NCBI RefSeq assembly: GCF_019393635.1
Contig: NC_057863.1
Location: 627,629,791-627,693,790, forward strand
Length of the DNA stretch: 64,000 bases
Direction of reading: 5' to 3'
Source of the DNA: Dromiciops gliroides
Taxonomy: Eukaryota; Chordata; Mammalia; Microbiotheria; Microbiotheriidae
Of this stretch, positions 29,885 to 40,399 are shown piece after piece. The notes under the pieces were generated by a model. That model was given only the letters and a program-made list of their open reading frames with translations. It searched no databases and was not told the origin of the DNA. Numbering within the stretch: position 1 is the stretch's first letter; every line of letters starts with the position of its first letter. Made by a program: the position numbers and the translations under genes.

Positions 29885-30450
29885 GAGGCAGTGTTCAGGA
29901 CCCATGAAATGCCACCTATTTGAGACCCTGATTTGGCTCAGGGTCCCAACATTCAAACCTTAAGTATTTCCCTCAGCCTATGCCACCACCCTCCAGAAGC
30001 CTCGAGGGAACTAGATGGAATTTCCACTGACAACTCTCCGATTAAAACGTACTAATTGGGCATCAAATTTCCCCTGCAAATGTTCCTTTCCAGCATCACA
30101 AATGAGGTATCATGTGGGCGGCGGATGTGAAACCAGGAGGAAACTCATTCCTTCTGCACAAATAAATCATTAAGATTCACTTCTTATTGGTTCCTGGAAA
30201 TTATAAAATGTGGAATATGGAAAATTAAACTGAGCAACTGTTCAAAAAGCCCGATGCAGCTAATTGGAAAGAGGACATTGGCATCATCAGGCGGAGGTGT
30301 CATTTCAACACAGATTTGGGAAATTATTCCAGAAAATTAAGCGTTCTGTCTCTGTCACAAACCCATCTACACCCTCATAGGTATTTAATAAATATTTACT
30401 TGATAGCTTCATCCTAGATGTTAAGGAAAATTTAGTTATTTAAATATGAG
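29885..30450. promoter_or_regulatory. Repeat-free block, candidate conserved element
   Basis: About 565 bp free of repeats. It carries several factor-like strings: CTAATTGG at 30,052 and again near 30,260, an inverted CCAAT (TTATTGG near 30,184), and GTGGAATATGG near 30,209. No open frame. The strongest-looking upstream enhancer candidate by texture; conservation is not tested. Confidence 0.42.
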
Positions 30451-30467
30451 TATGCCAAACTGAAATT

Positions 30468-30612
30468 TTTGTTGGGGGGGAGGCAATGGGGGTTAAGTGA
30501 CTTGCCCAGGGTCACACAGCTAGTAAGTGTCAAGTGTCTGAGGCTGGATTTGAACTCAGGTACTCCTGAATCCAGGGCCCGTGCTTTATCCACTGTACCA
30601 CCTAGCTGCCCC
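30468..30612 (-). repeat. tRNA-derived CORE-SINE with TSD
   Basis: B-subtype-like minus-strand copy with a G run beside the tail. TSD CCAAACTGAAATT at 30,455-30,467 and 30,613-30,625. Confidence 0.95.
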
Positions 30613-30799
30613 CCAAACTGAAATTAAAATGGTATGAGATCATTCTGATTTATATATTAAACCCTTAGTCTAAAATCACAATATACAATAGTGGAATAGA
30701 GTTCTAAATCTGGAGTCCAAGAACTTGAGTTTGAATCCTGACTGGACTGTGCCATTTTACAACTGGAGAAACTGAAACACATTGAAAAGAAGCCTTGCA

Positions 30800-30951
30800 T
30801 GAGGGCAGCTAGGTGGCACTACAGTGAATAAAGCACCGGCCCTGGATTCAGGAGGACCTGAGTTCAAATCCAGCCTCAGACACTTGATACTTACTAGCTG
30901 TGTGACCCTGGGCAAGTCACTTAACCTTCATTGCCCCACCCAAAAAAAAAA
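30800..30951 (+). repeat. tRNA-derived CORE-SINE with TSD
   Basis: B-subtype copy with a 3-bp insertion in the A box (GGTGGCACTACAGTG). TSD AAAAGAAGCCTTGCA at 30,785-30,799 and 30,952-30,966. Confidence 0.95.
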
Positions 30952-31129
30952 AAAAGAAGCCTTGCAGAAACAAAACTGTGTTCCAGGGAAAAGCTAAGGA
31001 TTTTGGATGATCCTTCTAGCAATTTATTCCTAGTATGGCTTTACCTGGCCATGGGAAGCTTCTATTTGCAGTTCTGAGAACATCATAAACTAACTCAGTT
31101 GAGCAAACATTTCTTAATTCTCAGTCAGT

Positions 31130-31250
31130 ATCTTATCCAGATATTGGGGATCCAAAAATGGAAAAATACACAGTCCTTGCCTCTGAGGACAAATGATTCC
31201 ATTCTAAGTTGGAAAATTAAGTTTAAATCATTTCATCTTAAAAGATTCTG
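31130..31250 (+). repeat. Repeat Z fragment
   Basis: 'ATTGGGGATCCAAAAATGG' and 'ACAGTCCTTGCCTCTGAGGA' match the 5' half of repeat Z. Confidence 0.5.
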
Positions 31251-31299
31251 TAAGCACTTAAGGTAAAAAACAGCCACTGTATGTCGATAGCTTATTTGT

Positions 31300-31440
31300 A
31301 TATATTTGTCAATCTCCCCCATTAGATTGTGAGCTCCTGGAAGGCAAGGACTGTCTTTTGCCTCTTTTCATATCCCCAGCACTTAGCATAATGTCTGACC
31401 CGTAGTAGGTACTTAATAAATGTTTACTGATTGATTGAAA
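31300..31440 (+). repeat. L2 3' end
   Basis: 'TTAGATTGTGAGCTCCTGGA', 'CCCCAGCACTTAGCATAATG', 'GTAGGTACTTAATAAATGTT' and TGATTGATTG at the tip. Confidence 0.88.
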
Positions 31441-31469
31441 CAATTTTTAAAAGGATAAATCTTATTTTT

Positions 31470-31654
31470 GTTTTTTGTTTGTCCTTCATTCTTAAAGAAG
31501 ACCACGACATTGGAGTGATGCCATGACTTGTACTGAATTGGATTTAAGTGAGGGAGGGTTGAGTATGGTCACCAACCTTACTCTCTCCTCCAGAGCCATC
31601 TGGGTTCAGTGGCATGATATGTATCAGGATGACTGGAGATGGCACTGGATGTTT
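31470..31654 (+). repeat. Unassigned interspersed repeat X
   Basis: 'TGTCCTTCATTCTTAAAGAA', 'GAATTGGATTTAAGTGAGGG', 'CTCTCCTCCAGAGCCATCTG'. This is the complement of the copies at 10.9 and 43.95 kb. Confidence 0.7.
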
Positions 31655-31950
31655 AAGGCAATTGGGTTAAGTGACTTGCCCAGGGTCACACAGCTAGTGT
31701 CAGAGGTGAGATTTAAATCTAATTTTTTGTTTTGTTTTGTTTTGTGGGGCAATAAGGGTTAAGTGACTTGCCCAGGGTCACACAGCTAGTAAGTGTCAAG
31801 TGTCTGAGGCTGGACTTCAGGTCCTCCTGAATCCAGGGCTGGTGCTTTTATCCACTGTACTACTAGCTGCCCCCTTAGAGGTGAGATTTGAACTCAGATC
31901 CTCTCAACTTCAGGGCCAGTGCTCTTTCCATTGTGCCACCTGGCTGCCCC
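31655..31950 (-). repeat. CORE-SINE interrupted by another CORE-SINE
   Basis: Outer minus-strand SINE, with its core at 31,657-31,714 and its remainder at 31,877-31,950. The inner minus-strand SINE at 31,715-31,876 has TSD AGAGGTGAGATTT (31,702-31,714 and 31,877-31,889) and a (TTTTG)n tail. The insertion point is just beside the outer B box. Confidence 0.93.
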
Positions 31951-32094
31951 AATAAATCCTATCAGGTGCTACAGAAAGTGCTTCCTTCTTGACTCCACCC
32001 ACTTACCCATAAGCTTCCCCCATGAATCGGTGATGTATGGAATTTAGTTTATTAGGGATTTATTCTTCTAGCTTAAAGATTCATTCTCAATAAC

Positions 32095-32310
32095 TCCAAT
32101 GGATCTGTGTTCTCATCAGTGCCAGTGTTCTCTCCAATAATACAGACCCTAACCCATCAAGTTTGTCCAGCCTGGGAAACGCTTGCTCATGTCTTCCCAT
32201 TAAGTTAGCCACAAGGGTTTGGCCCAATGTGCTGTAGGTCTTCCTCAAACCTCTTTAACCTCTAAACAATAAATAATGAAGCACACAGGCTGCAACATAT
32301 TATAAACAAG
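32095..32310 (+). repeat. Unassigned interspersed repeat Y
   Basis: Second copy of the repeat at 20.1-20.5 kb: 'AATACAGACCCTAACCCATC', 'CTTCCCATTAAGTTAGCCAC', 'CCCAATGTGCTGTAGG', 'AGCACACAGGCTGC'. Confidence 0.5.
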
Positions 32311-32489
32311 GAGACGCTCTACCTCACTTACATCAAAGCTTATCTGTGGTACCTCCTCCTATAGAAGCTTCTGATTTATTTAGTTTTTAGTTTTCTACCC
32401 CATTACCAATTACTCTTAACTTAATCAATCAATCAATAGATCAATTAATATGATTTTTGTTGACTTCTCTGTGTATGAAATGGTTACCA

Positions 32490-33275
32490 ATTGTAGAATG
32501 TAAGCCCTTTGAGCTCAGGGTCTGCTTCACTTTTGTCTTTATATTCCACAGTGCCAGGCTCACAGTAGGCATCTAGTAAATAAATACTTGTTGAACTTGC
32601 AAACTTCAAAGTACTATATAAATGGGAGCTATGACTATAATTAATCTGTTTCTAACATTTCAAAGCCTACATGAGACAACATAATAACAACAATCTATCC
32701 TTCATATAGCTGCCAAAAGCTCTTACCCTTCTTGTAGTTGCTACCCTCCACAGGCTCAGATATGATGATACTACTTTCTGGCTCAAAAAAAAAGAAAGCC
32801 TTGGTGACTCTCTACTAGCTCAACAATCAAATGCAAAAAAACCAAAACAAAATAAAGCCAAAAAACTAATCAAATGCAAATTCCTAAAGCTGGTGTTTAA
32901 AACCTTCCACAACCTAGCCCCAAGGTACCTTTCTATTCTTATTTCACATTACCCTCCTTTACATACTGCTTTCTAATCAAGCTATTCTGCAGAAGTGATA
33001 TTCCATCCCTATCTCCATGCATTTGCAAAGATCATTCGCAGTAATGACGTCTTGCTCACATCTCTGAGCCAGGGTTGTTTTCATCCTTCAAAGTGTCTCC
33101 TCAGGTACAACCTATTCATCACTCCTTTCCCAATCTCTATATTTATCAGGGTTTTCTCATTCCTCAAATTACTTTGTATTTATTTATCTTGTATATATTC
33201 TGTGTCCCTGGTTGGAATATAACCTCCTTGAGGGGTGAGGGACTGTTTCTTTTTTGTCACAGTATAGCTAGTGCC
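32490..33275 (+). repeat. L2 3' sequences
   Basis: A terminal piece at 32,490-32,600 ('TAGAATGTAAGCCCTTTGAG') and a longer 3' stretch at about 32,740-33,275 ('AAACCTTCCACAACCTAGCC', 'CAAGCTATTCTGCAGAAGTG', 'CTCCTTGAGGGGTGAGGGAC'). Confidence 0.78.
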
Positions 33276-33389
33276 TAACACATGTTGAATTGAATTGGCT
33301 ATTTATGGAGGGCAACTTCCATTTTGATTTCTTCAATAATCAGCTATGACTGTGGGCCTTCCCTTTATATTCTTAAGAATGATCTGATG

Positions 33390-33540
33390 GGGGCAGCTAG
33401 GTGGTGCAGTGGATAGAGCACCGGCCCTGGAGTCAGGAGTACCTGAGTTCAAATCCAGCCTCAGACATTTAACACTTGCTAGCTGTGTGACCCTGGGCAA
33501 GTCACTTAACCCCAATTGCCCCACTAAAAAAAAAAAAAAA
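33390..33540 (+). repeat. tRNA-derived CORE-SINE, first at a shared site
   Basis: A-subtype copy. The sequence AAGAATGATCTGATG precedes it (33,375-33,389), follows it (33,541-33,555) and appears a third time after the next SINE. Confidence 0.96.
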
Positions 33541-33555
33541 AAGAATGATCTGATG

Positions 33556-33714
33556 GGCAGCTAGGTGGCGCAGTGGATAAAACATTGGCCCTGGATTCAA
33601 GAAGACCTGAGTTCAAATCAGGCCTCAGGCACTTGACACTTACTAGCTGTGTGACCTTATTCAAGTCACTTAACCCCCATAGCTCTGTAAAAAAAAAAAA
33701 AAAAGAACAAAAAA
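33556..33714 (+). repeat. tRNA-derived CORE-SINE, second at a shared site
   Basis: B-subtype copy directly after the shared 15-mer, ending before its third copy at 33,715-33,729. Two different subtypes have used the same target. Confidence 0.96.
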
Positions 33715-33729
33715 AAGAATGATCTGATG

Positions 33730-34110
33730 AGAAGAATTTAGGGAATTATGGGAAAACTTATATGAACTGATAAACAGTGAGGTAAGCAGAACCAGGAAGA
33801 TAATCTACCCAATGACAATGTTATACACAATGACTAGGGAGAAGGGGGGAAGGGAGTGAAAATAAACATTGTATAATTAGTATAACCAAGCTTGACCAGA
33901 AGAAGAATTTGAACGATTATATCTGCCTTTTCTCTTTGAAGAGGTGGAGATTAGTGCTGTGGACTATTGCACAAATCCCTAGACAGCTAAAATGATTTTT
34001 TTTCCTTTTTTATTCTTTGTTATAAGGGATAGCTGGCTGGATAGGAGAAGAGGGAGAGATATATTCAGAAATCAAAGTGACGTGAAAAAGGCTATCAATT
34101 CAAAAATTTT
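33730..34110 (+). repeat. Marsupial L1 3' UTR
   Basis: 'CTTATATGAACTGATAAACA', 'GTAAGCAGAACCAGGAAGAT', 'ACAATGTTATACACAATGAC'. Plus-strand copy of the family at 12.9 kb, more diverged towards its 3' half. Confidence 0.82.
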
Positions 34111-34199
34111 AAGTCAAATTAACTGCTAGAAGGAAATTACTAATTGTTATTCTAAGATTGCTCTTATTCATAGATACTAGAACAGAACATGCCTTAGAG

Positions 34200-35045
34200 T
34201 CATTTTTTTTACTGTCCCTCCACATCTAATCAGTTATCAAGTATTAGATGTTCTACTTCCGCAGTATTTCTCTCCCACTCTCCCCTGGATGATTTTAACA
34301 ACCTTTTAACTGGTCTCTCTGCTTTAAGTCTCTCCCCTCTGTAATCTTAAGGCTTCACAGTTGCCAAAATAATCTTCCTAAAGCATAGGTCTGACCATGT
34401 CACTCTTCTACTCAAAAGCCTTCCATGGTTCCCTATTGCCTGAGAATAAAATGTCAACTGATGTTTAAGATGCTCTACCTGCCTTTCTAGGCTTATTTCA
34501 CATTCCCCTTCACACACTCCACATTCTGGCCTAGTTGATCTCCTAGCTGTTTGTCAAATAGCCTGTTATATCAGACACCCTCCATGCCTGGAATGTACAA
34601 CCACCTGATCTCTGTCTGCCAAAAATCTTCTCCCTTCAAGGTCCAGCTAGGATGATATGTTCTCTATAAAGCTTTCCCTTATCCTCATAGTTAGCCTTGT
34701 TCTCTCCCAGGGTACTGTGTCTAGTTCTCTCCTTTTATTCCCCTGATACTTCTTCCTGTATTATTCGTTTTGTGGGGTTTTTTGGTGAGGCAGTTGGGGT
34801 TAAGTGACTTGCCTAAGGTCACACAGCTAGTAAGTGTCAAGTATCTGAGGCCAAATTTGAACTCAAGTCCTCCTGACTCCAGGGCCGATGCTCTATCCAC
34901 TGCGCCACCTAGCTGCTCCCGTCCTGTATTATTCTTACACACACTCTCCCTAGGAGACTATAAGTTCCAAGAAAGGTAGAAACAATGTAGATGTCTTGCA
35001 TATAATAGGCACTTAACAAGTATTTGTTGACTTGATGATGCCTTA
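34200..35045 (+). repeat. L2 LINE 3' region, long copy
   Basis: The longest L2 fragment here: 'AAAATAATCTTCCTAAAGCA', 'TGACCATGTCACTCTTCTAC', 'AAGCCTTCCATGGTTCCCTA', 'TCCATGCCTGGAATGTACAA', ending 'TAGGCACTTAACAAGTATTT'. A SINE splits it at 34,767-34,921. Confidence 0.88.
34767..34921 (-). repeat. tRNA-derived CORE-SINE nested in L2
   Basis: A-subtype copy. TSD TCCTGTATTATTC at 34,754-34,766 and 34,922-34,934. Confidence 0.96.
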
Positions 35046-35084
35046 GAGATCTATAATAAAAGGAATCCCAAATTACTTACCTTG

Positions 35085-35280
35085 AGTAGACTGTACCTCA
35101 GTTTCTTCCTCTGCAAAATAAGGCAGTTGAACAAAAGGATCGCTGGAGTCCCTTGTAGCTCTAGATTTATGACCTTATGACCTCCCTAGGCCTCAGTTTC
35201 CTGACCTGTAAAATGGAAGGGCCAGACTAAATGGCCTCTGAAATTCCTTCCAGATCGAAATCTATGATTCTATGAATTTA
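35085..35280 (+). repeat. MIR-type SINE ends, two overlapping pieces
   Basis: 'CTCTGCAAAATAAGGCAGTT' with 'TCCCTTGTAGCTCTAG', then 'CCTGACCTGTAAAATGGAAG' with 'CCTCTGAAATTCCTTCCAGA'. Confidence 0.75.
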
Positions 35281-36020
35281 TTATTCATGACAAAACTATT
35301 TTCTTATTTGCAGAACCGCAGTCCTATCAGCCACATTTCGAGTACCATATCCGAAAAGTGAAGTGAGGCAAGGTCGAACGTACTCATTCTAACTGTTAAA
35401 ATAAAGAATTAATACTGCACTCTATACAGTTGGCTTCTGGCCTATTTTTCTTCAGTTTTAGTAGCCATTTTGAATTGCTAAAAAATGGTGTAGTTTATTT
35501 AAAATTTTTCTTCTAAAAAAAACAACAACTGGTCTTCCCTCATCCTTTCCCAAGATATAAATATATGTTTGAATTAAGGTATCACTGGTTTCAGGATGAA
35601 GTTAAAAGGAGAGTACATAGCATCTTTTAAAGTATTCTTCACATGACAATTTTCATATCTTTTGTGTGCATGTATTTGTATCTATGGATATCATATTTTT
35701 ATTTGTTTCTCTATGGGGCTAAAACTTCTAATTACAAAAATCCATAAATGAAAAGTTCCTGGCTCCCACATTTTTTTCTTTTTTTGTGGCAAGGGGAGAG
35801 AGCACACCCTGCTGGCCAGCTAATAGGAACTATGGGATCGAATTGGGGAAAATTCATGAAAATATTAAAATTCAACACAAATGTGTGTGAAAGTTTTAAA
35901 GAAATTTGACCCAAAGGATCCTTTAAGAAATGTCTTAAAATTAAGTAATTCCGTCTATGGGCTTTTGGCTTCCCCTGGGGGGTTGAAGTTTGGGTCATGC
36001 CTGAGGAAGCATGGACATGA
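35280..36020. other. Unassigned, mostly repeat-free sequence
   Basis: AT-rich. A short stretch near 35,318-35,350 ('CCTATCAGCCACATTTCGAG') may be a worn DNA-transposon end. The 176-residue minus-strand frame at 35,732-36,262 runs into MIR sequence and is not a gene. Confidence 0.4.
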
Positions 36021-36024
36021 GATT

Positions 36025-36360
36025 GTGAGTCAATGAAACATTTATGGGCTCCCAATCCTAGAACTGAAAGGACCTCAGAGGCCAGGTGGTCCAACTTCCT
36101 CATTCTACAGAGGAGGAAAGAGAAGCCCATGGAGGTGAAGTAACTTGTCCAAGGTGACCCAATAAGTAAGTAGCAGAGAAGGAATTTGAACACATCCTCT
36201 GGTTCCAAAGGCAGGACCCTTCTCGCCGCACCATGTTGTCTCCAATTCAAAACACATTGCAAAATGGAAGAGACCTTTGAAATAGTCTAATGTAACCCCT
36301 TCATTCTGCAGATGAGGAAGACGTGGGTCAGAGAGCTGAAATAATGCCCTTGAGGACTGT
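36025..36360 (-). repeat. MIR copies, two pieces
   Basis: Antisense MIR at 36,050-36,250 ('CTACAGAGGAGGAAAGAGAA', 'GTAACTTGTCCAAGGTGACC') and a truncated one at 36,260-36,345. Confidence 0.78.
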
Positions 36361-36607
36361 TGTTCAGTTATTTCGGTAGCGTCCAACTCTTTGTGACCCT
36401 ATTTGGGGTTTTCTTGGCAGAGATACTGGAGTGGTTTGCCATTTCCTTCTCCAGGTAATTTTCCACATGAGGAAACTGGGGCAAACAAGTGACTTGCCCA
36501 GGGTCACACAGCTGGTAAGTGAATGAGGCCCAATTTGAATTCAGGAAGATGAGTCTTCCTGATTCCAGGCCTGGCGCTCTATCCACTGTGCCACCCAGCG
36601 GCTCCCA
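36361..36607 (-). repeat. CORE-SINE with RTE-like 3' end
   Basis: Antisense copy: 'GTCCAACTCTTTGTGACCCT' (RTE-like end), 'GAGTGGTTTGCCATTTCCTT', 'CAGGGTCACACAGCTGG' and the tRNA-like head 'TATCCACTGTGCCACCCAGC'. Confidence 0.9.
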
Positions 36608-36639
36608 TCTCTAAGGACAAAGAGGGAGTAATCAGTAGA

Positions 36640-37000
36640 GCTAGGATATGTGTCTAGCTCTTCTGCTAACATGCTGTGTGATCCTAGGTAAGGTGCTTCT
36701 CTCTGGGCCTGTTTCCTTATCTGTAAAATGAAAAGATTGGACCAGAAAGCCACTTACTATCTATGTGTCCTTGTGCAATTCAGTTCATCCCTCCAGGTCT
36801 CAATTTTCTCATCTGTAAAATGAGGAAGTAGAAACCGACGATGATCTCTCTAGGGCCTTTCCAACTCTCTGTCTATGGGCCTGTCATCCAAGGTATGTGA
36901 TCTTAGGCAGGTCTCTTCTCTGGGCTCCCATTTCCTCACCTATAAAATGGAGTGATTGGCACAGACAACCTCCAAGGTTCCTTCTGAATCGATGAAACAT
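36640..37000 (+). repeat. Three MIR-type 3' segments in a row
   Basis: The motif 'tgtgatcctaggtaag ... catctgtaaaatga' occurs three times, near 36,676-36,730, 36,760-36,830 and 36,893-36,960, each in plus orientation. Confidence 0.65.
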
Positions 37001-37039
37001 GGAAATGACGTATCTTCCATGAGAGTGGCTATCTTTATA

Positions 37040-37240
37040 GGAATCACAGGATTTAGAGCTCTGAGGGAATCTTAGGCCATCATAGTTTTAGAGGAAGAAG
37101 GGGCCTCCGTGGTGATCTGATCTATTCTCTTCATTTTAAAGATTAGAAAACTGAGGCTCAGAGGAAGGGAAATGACTGGGCTAGTAAGCACCAGAGCCAG
37201 AATCTAAATCCAGATGCCCTGACTCCAAACCTAAGTAAGA
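37040..37240 (-). repeat. MIR-type SINE
   Basis: 'GAAAACTGAGGCTCAGAGGA' followed by 'TGACTGGGCTAGTAAGCACC' and a worn head. Confidence 0.75.
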
Positions 37241-37499
37241 GCTTCTCCTACTATCTCCCAATTTCTCAGAGATGCACACCATATAGTAGAAGATATAGGG
37301 AAATCCACGTAGGAACATAACAGCTCTTTCAGCTCAAAATTCTAAGTCTTGAGGCCTGGCCTTTACTATCAGGTTCTGGACAGAAAGACCACCAAAGGGT
37401 TTGTCAGTGATGAATCTGTGGAGCAAGACCAATAATAGGCAGCTCTGATACTATCTTTAGGGTCCTTCTCTCCTGTGTCAGAAGTGGAGTCAGAGACCC

Positions 37500-38180
37500 T
37501 GGGTCTCTGGTGGTTTTCTTTCTTCCTAATCGCCCTGTTTCTTTCAAGGGTATTACCATTCCACCAGTCATCCAGGCTTAAAACCTTGGCAGCATTTTTG
37601 ATATTTCCTTTTCCCGGCCTCCCATATCCAGTCATCATTAAGTCTTGCTGACTAATACTGCCTCCAAATGGGTCCCTTCCTTTCCATTTCCACAGCCAGC
37701 ACCCTGGTTCTGGTCCCCATTACCACACTTGCCTGGAATATTTTAATAGCATTCGAAGTGGTCTTCCCACCTTCACTCTTTCCCCTACAAACTTCTGCCG
37801 GAATGACCTTCACCAAAAAAAAAACCCCTTCTCAATAGACCTCTACTGGCTACCTAATGAAGCCTGTACTTTGAAAGCCAGACTGCTCCATGTTCCCCAA
37901 ACACACCCTAATGTTTCATCCTCATTGTTCTCTCCTCTTACAAAGGCTTCCCTGCTCAGATTGGGGCTCATCCTTCAAGGCTCAACTCAGATGACCTATC
38001 CTTCATGAAGTCTTTCTTCATTCTACCTCCTTCCCCTTAATCCAGACATGACATTCACAACCTAGAAGTCCGCTCAGCCTTTTGTTCATACCTCCGTCCT
38101 AATCTTCCTTTATATTATAAGTATTTTGTTTCTGCCTCATAAAATCCCTGGCTACCTTCAGAGCCCAGTTGATCCCATCC
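37500..38180 (+). repeat. L2 LINE 3' region
   Basis: 'CACCAGTCATCCAGGCTTAA', 'AAAACCTTGGCAGCATTTTT', 'GACCTCTACTGGCTACCTAA', 'TCCTTCAAGGCTCAACTCAG', 'TCATGAAGTCTTTCTTC'. The tip is missing. Confidence 0.85.
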
Positions 38181-38214
38181 CTTGTCAGCCCTCTTGACCT
38201 TTTGAAATAATTGT

Positions 38215-38430
38215 GTTAATTACCTCTGGTCATAGTTCTAAAGATAGAGGCACCTTAGAGACCACTGTAATCCAACAACTTGATTTTACAGCTGGGGAAA
38301 CCAAGGCACGGAGAAGGGAAAAGACTTACCTCAGGGTCACACAGCAAGCTAGTGAAGGAGCTAGGAGCCGATCATGCCTGCCCCTTCTTCTTTTTACTAC
38401 TACTAGTAATAGGTAGGATTCAAACCCAGG
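38215..38430 (-). repeat. MIR-type SINE
   Basis: 'GATTTTACAGCTGGGGAAAC', 'GGGTCACACAGCAAGCTAGT' and a degraded head. Confidence 0.72.
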
Positions 38431-38560
38431 TCCCCTCAATCTAGTCCCTTAGAATATGGGCTCTCAAATGCCTAGACCAGGCCCTTAAACCTAATTAGGT
38501 GCTTAATAGATGTTTAATTAAATTGAATTTGTGTACCTGTCTTACCTCTCACCCCATTCT

Positions 38561-38712
38561 TTTTTTTTTTTTTTTTTGTGAGGCAATTGGTGTTAAGTGA
38601 CTTGCCCAGGATCACACAGCTAGTAAGTGTCAAGTGTCTGAGGCTGGATTTGAACTCAGGTCCTCCCGAATCCAGGGCCAGTGTTCTATAGCACTGTGCC
38701 ACCTAGCTGCCC
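38561..38712 (-). repeat. tRNA-derived CORE-SINE with TSD
   Basis: Minus-strand copy with a T16 tail. TSD CCTCTCACCCCATTCT at 38,545-38,560 and 38,713-38,728. Confidence 0.96.
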
Positions 38713-38728
38713 CCTCTCACCCCATTCT

Positions 38729-38860
38729 GCCAGTATATAGTAAACTTGTTGAGGTCACAGATTGTGTCTTGCTCATTGGAAGGAACTCCTCGGTGCCCAG
38801 AATGCTTTGCACATAGTAGGCATCCAACAACTATTTGCTGAATTAAGATATGGCTCTCTA
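38729..38860 (+). repeat. L2 3' end
   Basis: 'TAAACTTGTTGAGGTCACAG', 'CGGTGCCCAGAATGCTTTGC', 'ATAGTAGGCATCCAAC'. The SINE above landed inside this L2 piece. Confidence 0.78.
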
Positions 38861-38869
38861 CAATTAGTA

Positions 38870-39650
38870 TATAGTGTAGAAAACCAAGTTTTACATGCCC
38901 TAATATGGTCTTTACATCAATGGGAAATGAAACATTTGGAAGGCCCATGTTATAAACATTTTTTATTTATGATAAAGACCCATATAGAGAATTCTGAAAA
39001 GACAACGAAGGAGGTTCAGTGGCCTCCAGAAAAGAGGTCCTTGTCTTTGCTAGATTCTCATCCCTGTCCTGACTCCAAGGGCAGCCTCCCTTAGACTGCT
39101 TCTTTTGATTTCAAAGAGGCTTCAGTAAGTAGGGTAAGAGCAGAAGTAGAAATCTGGTCCATTATCATGGAAATTAAGTATTTTAGAAGCTATTTTTAGT
39201 TTTCTGTGTTCAAATAGGGGGAAAAAAACCCTTCAGCTAATATTGTTTTTGTCTCAGAAACAGAGCTCCAGGCATAGTACAACATTTTTTTTTTTTTACA
39301 AAAATCTGAATTTAACCCCCTTTTAAAGATCCTGAACCAAATTAGAAATAGGAAAAAGAGAACATTTTCCCAACCCTTCCAGCTTGGCCCCTCCTCCTCT
39401 TTATTCCTGAATAGTGTTTGTTCTGAATTGCTAAAGTGAGGAAGGAAACCTCCATAAAGTTCTTTGATGTTTGTACAGGACCAGACTTTTAGATCAGGAA
39501 GAGGTTACTGTAGGAAAACTTCAGGTGAAATGTTTTTCTTATGAGCTCATCCCTGAGATATCCCATAGAACCAAATATTAGCATAATATTAGATCAAAGA
39601 AATGTACAGAGTATGCCTTCTCCCAGTAAGCTCTCCAGATGCCAGCTCAA
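38870..39650. promoter_or_regulatory. Repeat-free block, candidate conserved element
   Basis: About 780 bp without repeats. It includes a POU-like ATTAGCATAAT at 39,578-39,588 and a long AT-rich centre. No exon supported. Confidence 0.35.
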
Positions 39651-39669
39651 ATATATCGTTTACCTACCT

Positions 39670-39890
39670 AGTCACTGGGGCAACTAGGAAGACCTGAATT
39701 CAAATACCGTCTCAGATACTTACTAGCTGTGTGACCCTGGGCAAGTCACTTAACCCTGTTTGCTTCAGTTTCCACATCTGTAAAATGACCTAGAGAAAGA
39801 AATGGCGAGCTATTCCAGTATCTTCCCCCCCCCCCCCCAAATGGGGTCACAAAGAGTCAGACACAGCTGAAAAACTACTGAAAACAGTAT
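39670..39890 (+). repeat. CORE-SINE with RTE-like 3' end
   Basis: Plus-strand copy: core, 'CCACATCTGTAAAATGACCT', a C13 run near 39,826, then 'ATGGGGTCACAAAGAGTCAG' and 'ACACAGCTGAAAAACTACTG'. The head is truncated. Confidence 0.9.
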
Positions 39891-39939
39891 CTGGTCATTT
39901 GCCATTGTTGATGGAATACTCTTTATAGTATGATACCAC

Positions 39940-40395
39940 AGGAAGAACATTATTAGCTCTGTAGTTCAGAGACCAGGGTTCGAATCTTGCCTCTGATGTT
40001 GATTACCTGTGCAACTTGAGGTGAAGGGAAGGGAACAAGCATTTATATAGTATCTACTATGAGCCAGGTGCCTTACAAATACTATTTCATTGGATCCTCA
40101 CAATAGCCTTTCGAGATAGATGCTGTTATTAACCCCATTTTGCAGCTGAGGAAACTGAGGCAAAGATAGGTTAAGTGATTTGCCCAGGGTCACACAGCTA
40201 GGAGATAACTGAGGCCAGATCTGAATTCAGGTTGTACTGACTCCAGGTCCGGCACTCTGTCCACCATGATACCTAGCTGCCCCTTGGACAATTTATTTCT
40301 CTTTGTGCCTCAGTTTCCTCGTCTGTGAAATTAATCGTGTAAACTAGATGATGGCCTCTGAAGTCCCTTCCATTCTCTTTCTCTATGAGTCTATG
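39940..40395 (+). repeat. MIR-type SINE split by an antisense SINE
   Basis: Plus-strand halves at about 39,940-40,025 ('GGGTTCGAATCTTGCCTCTG') and 40,285-40,395 ('TGTGCCTCAGTTTCCTCGTC', 'GGCCTCTGAAGTCCC'). The inner minus-strand element (40,026-40,284) runs from 'AACAAGCATTTATATAGTAT' through 'GAGGAAACTGAGGCAAAGAT' to 'GATACCTAGCTGCCCC', a full-length MIR/CORE-SINE hybrid. Confidence 0.82.
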
Positions 40396-40399
40396 AAAG

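Noticed and set aside
35732-36262. 176-residue minus-strand open frame
   Set aside because: Half of it runs through antisense MIR sequence. No motif and no splice or promoter context.
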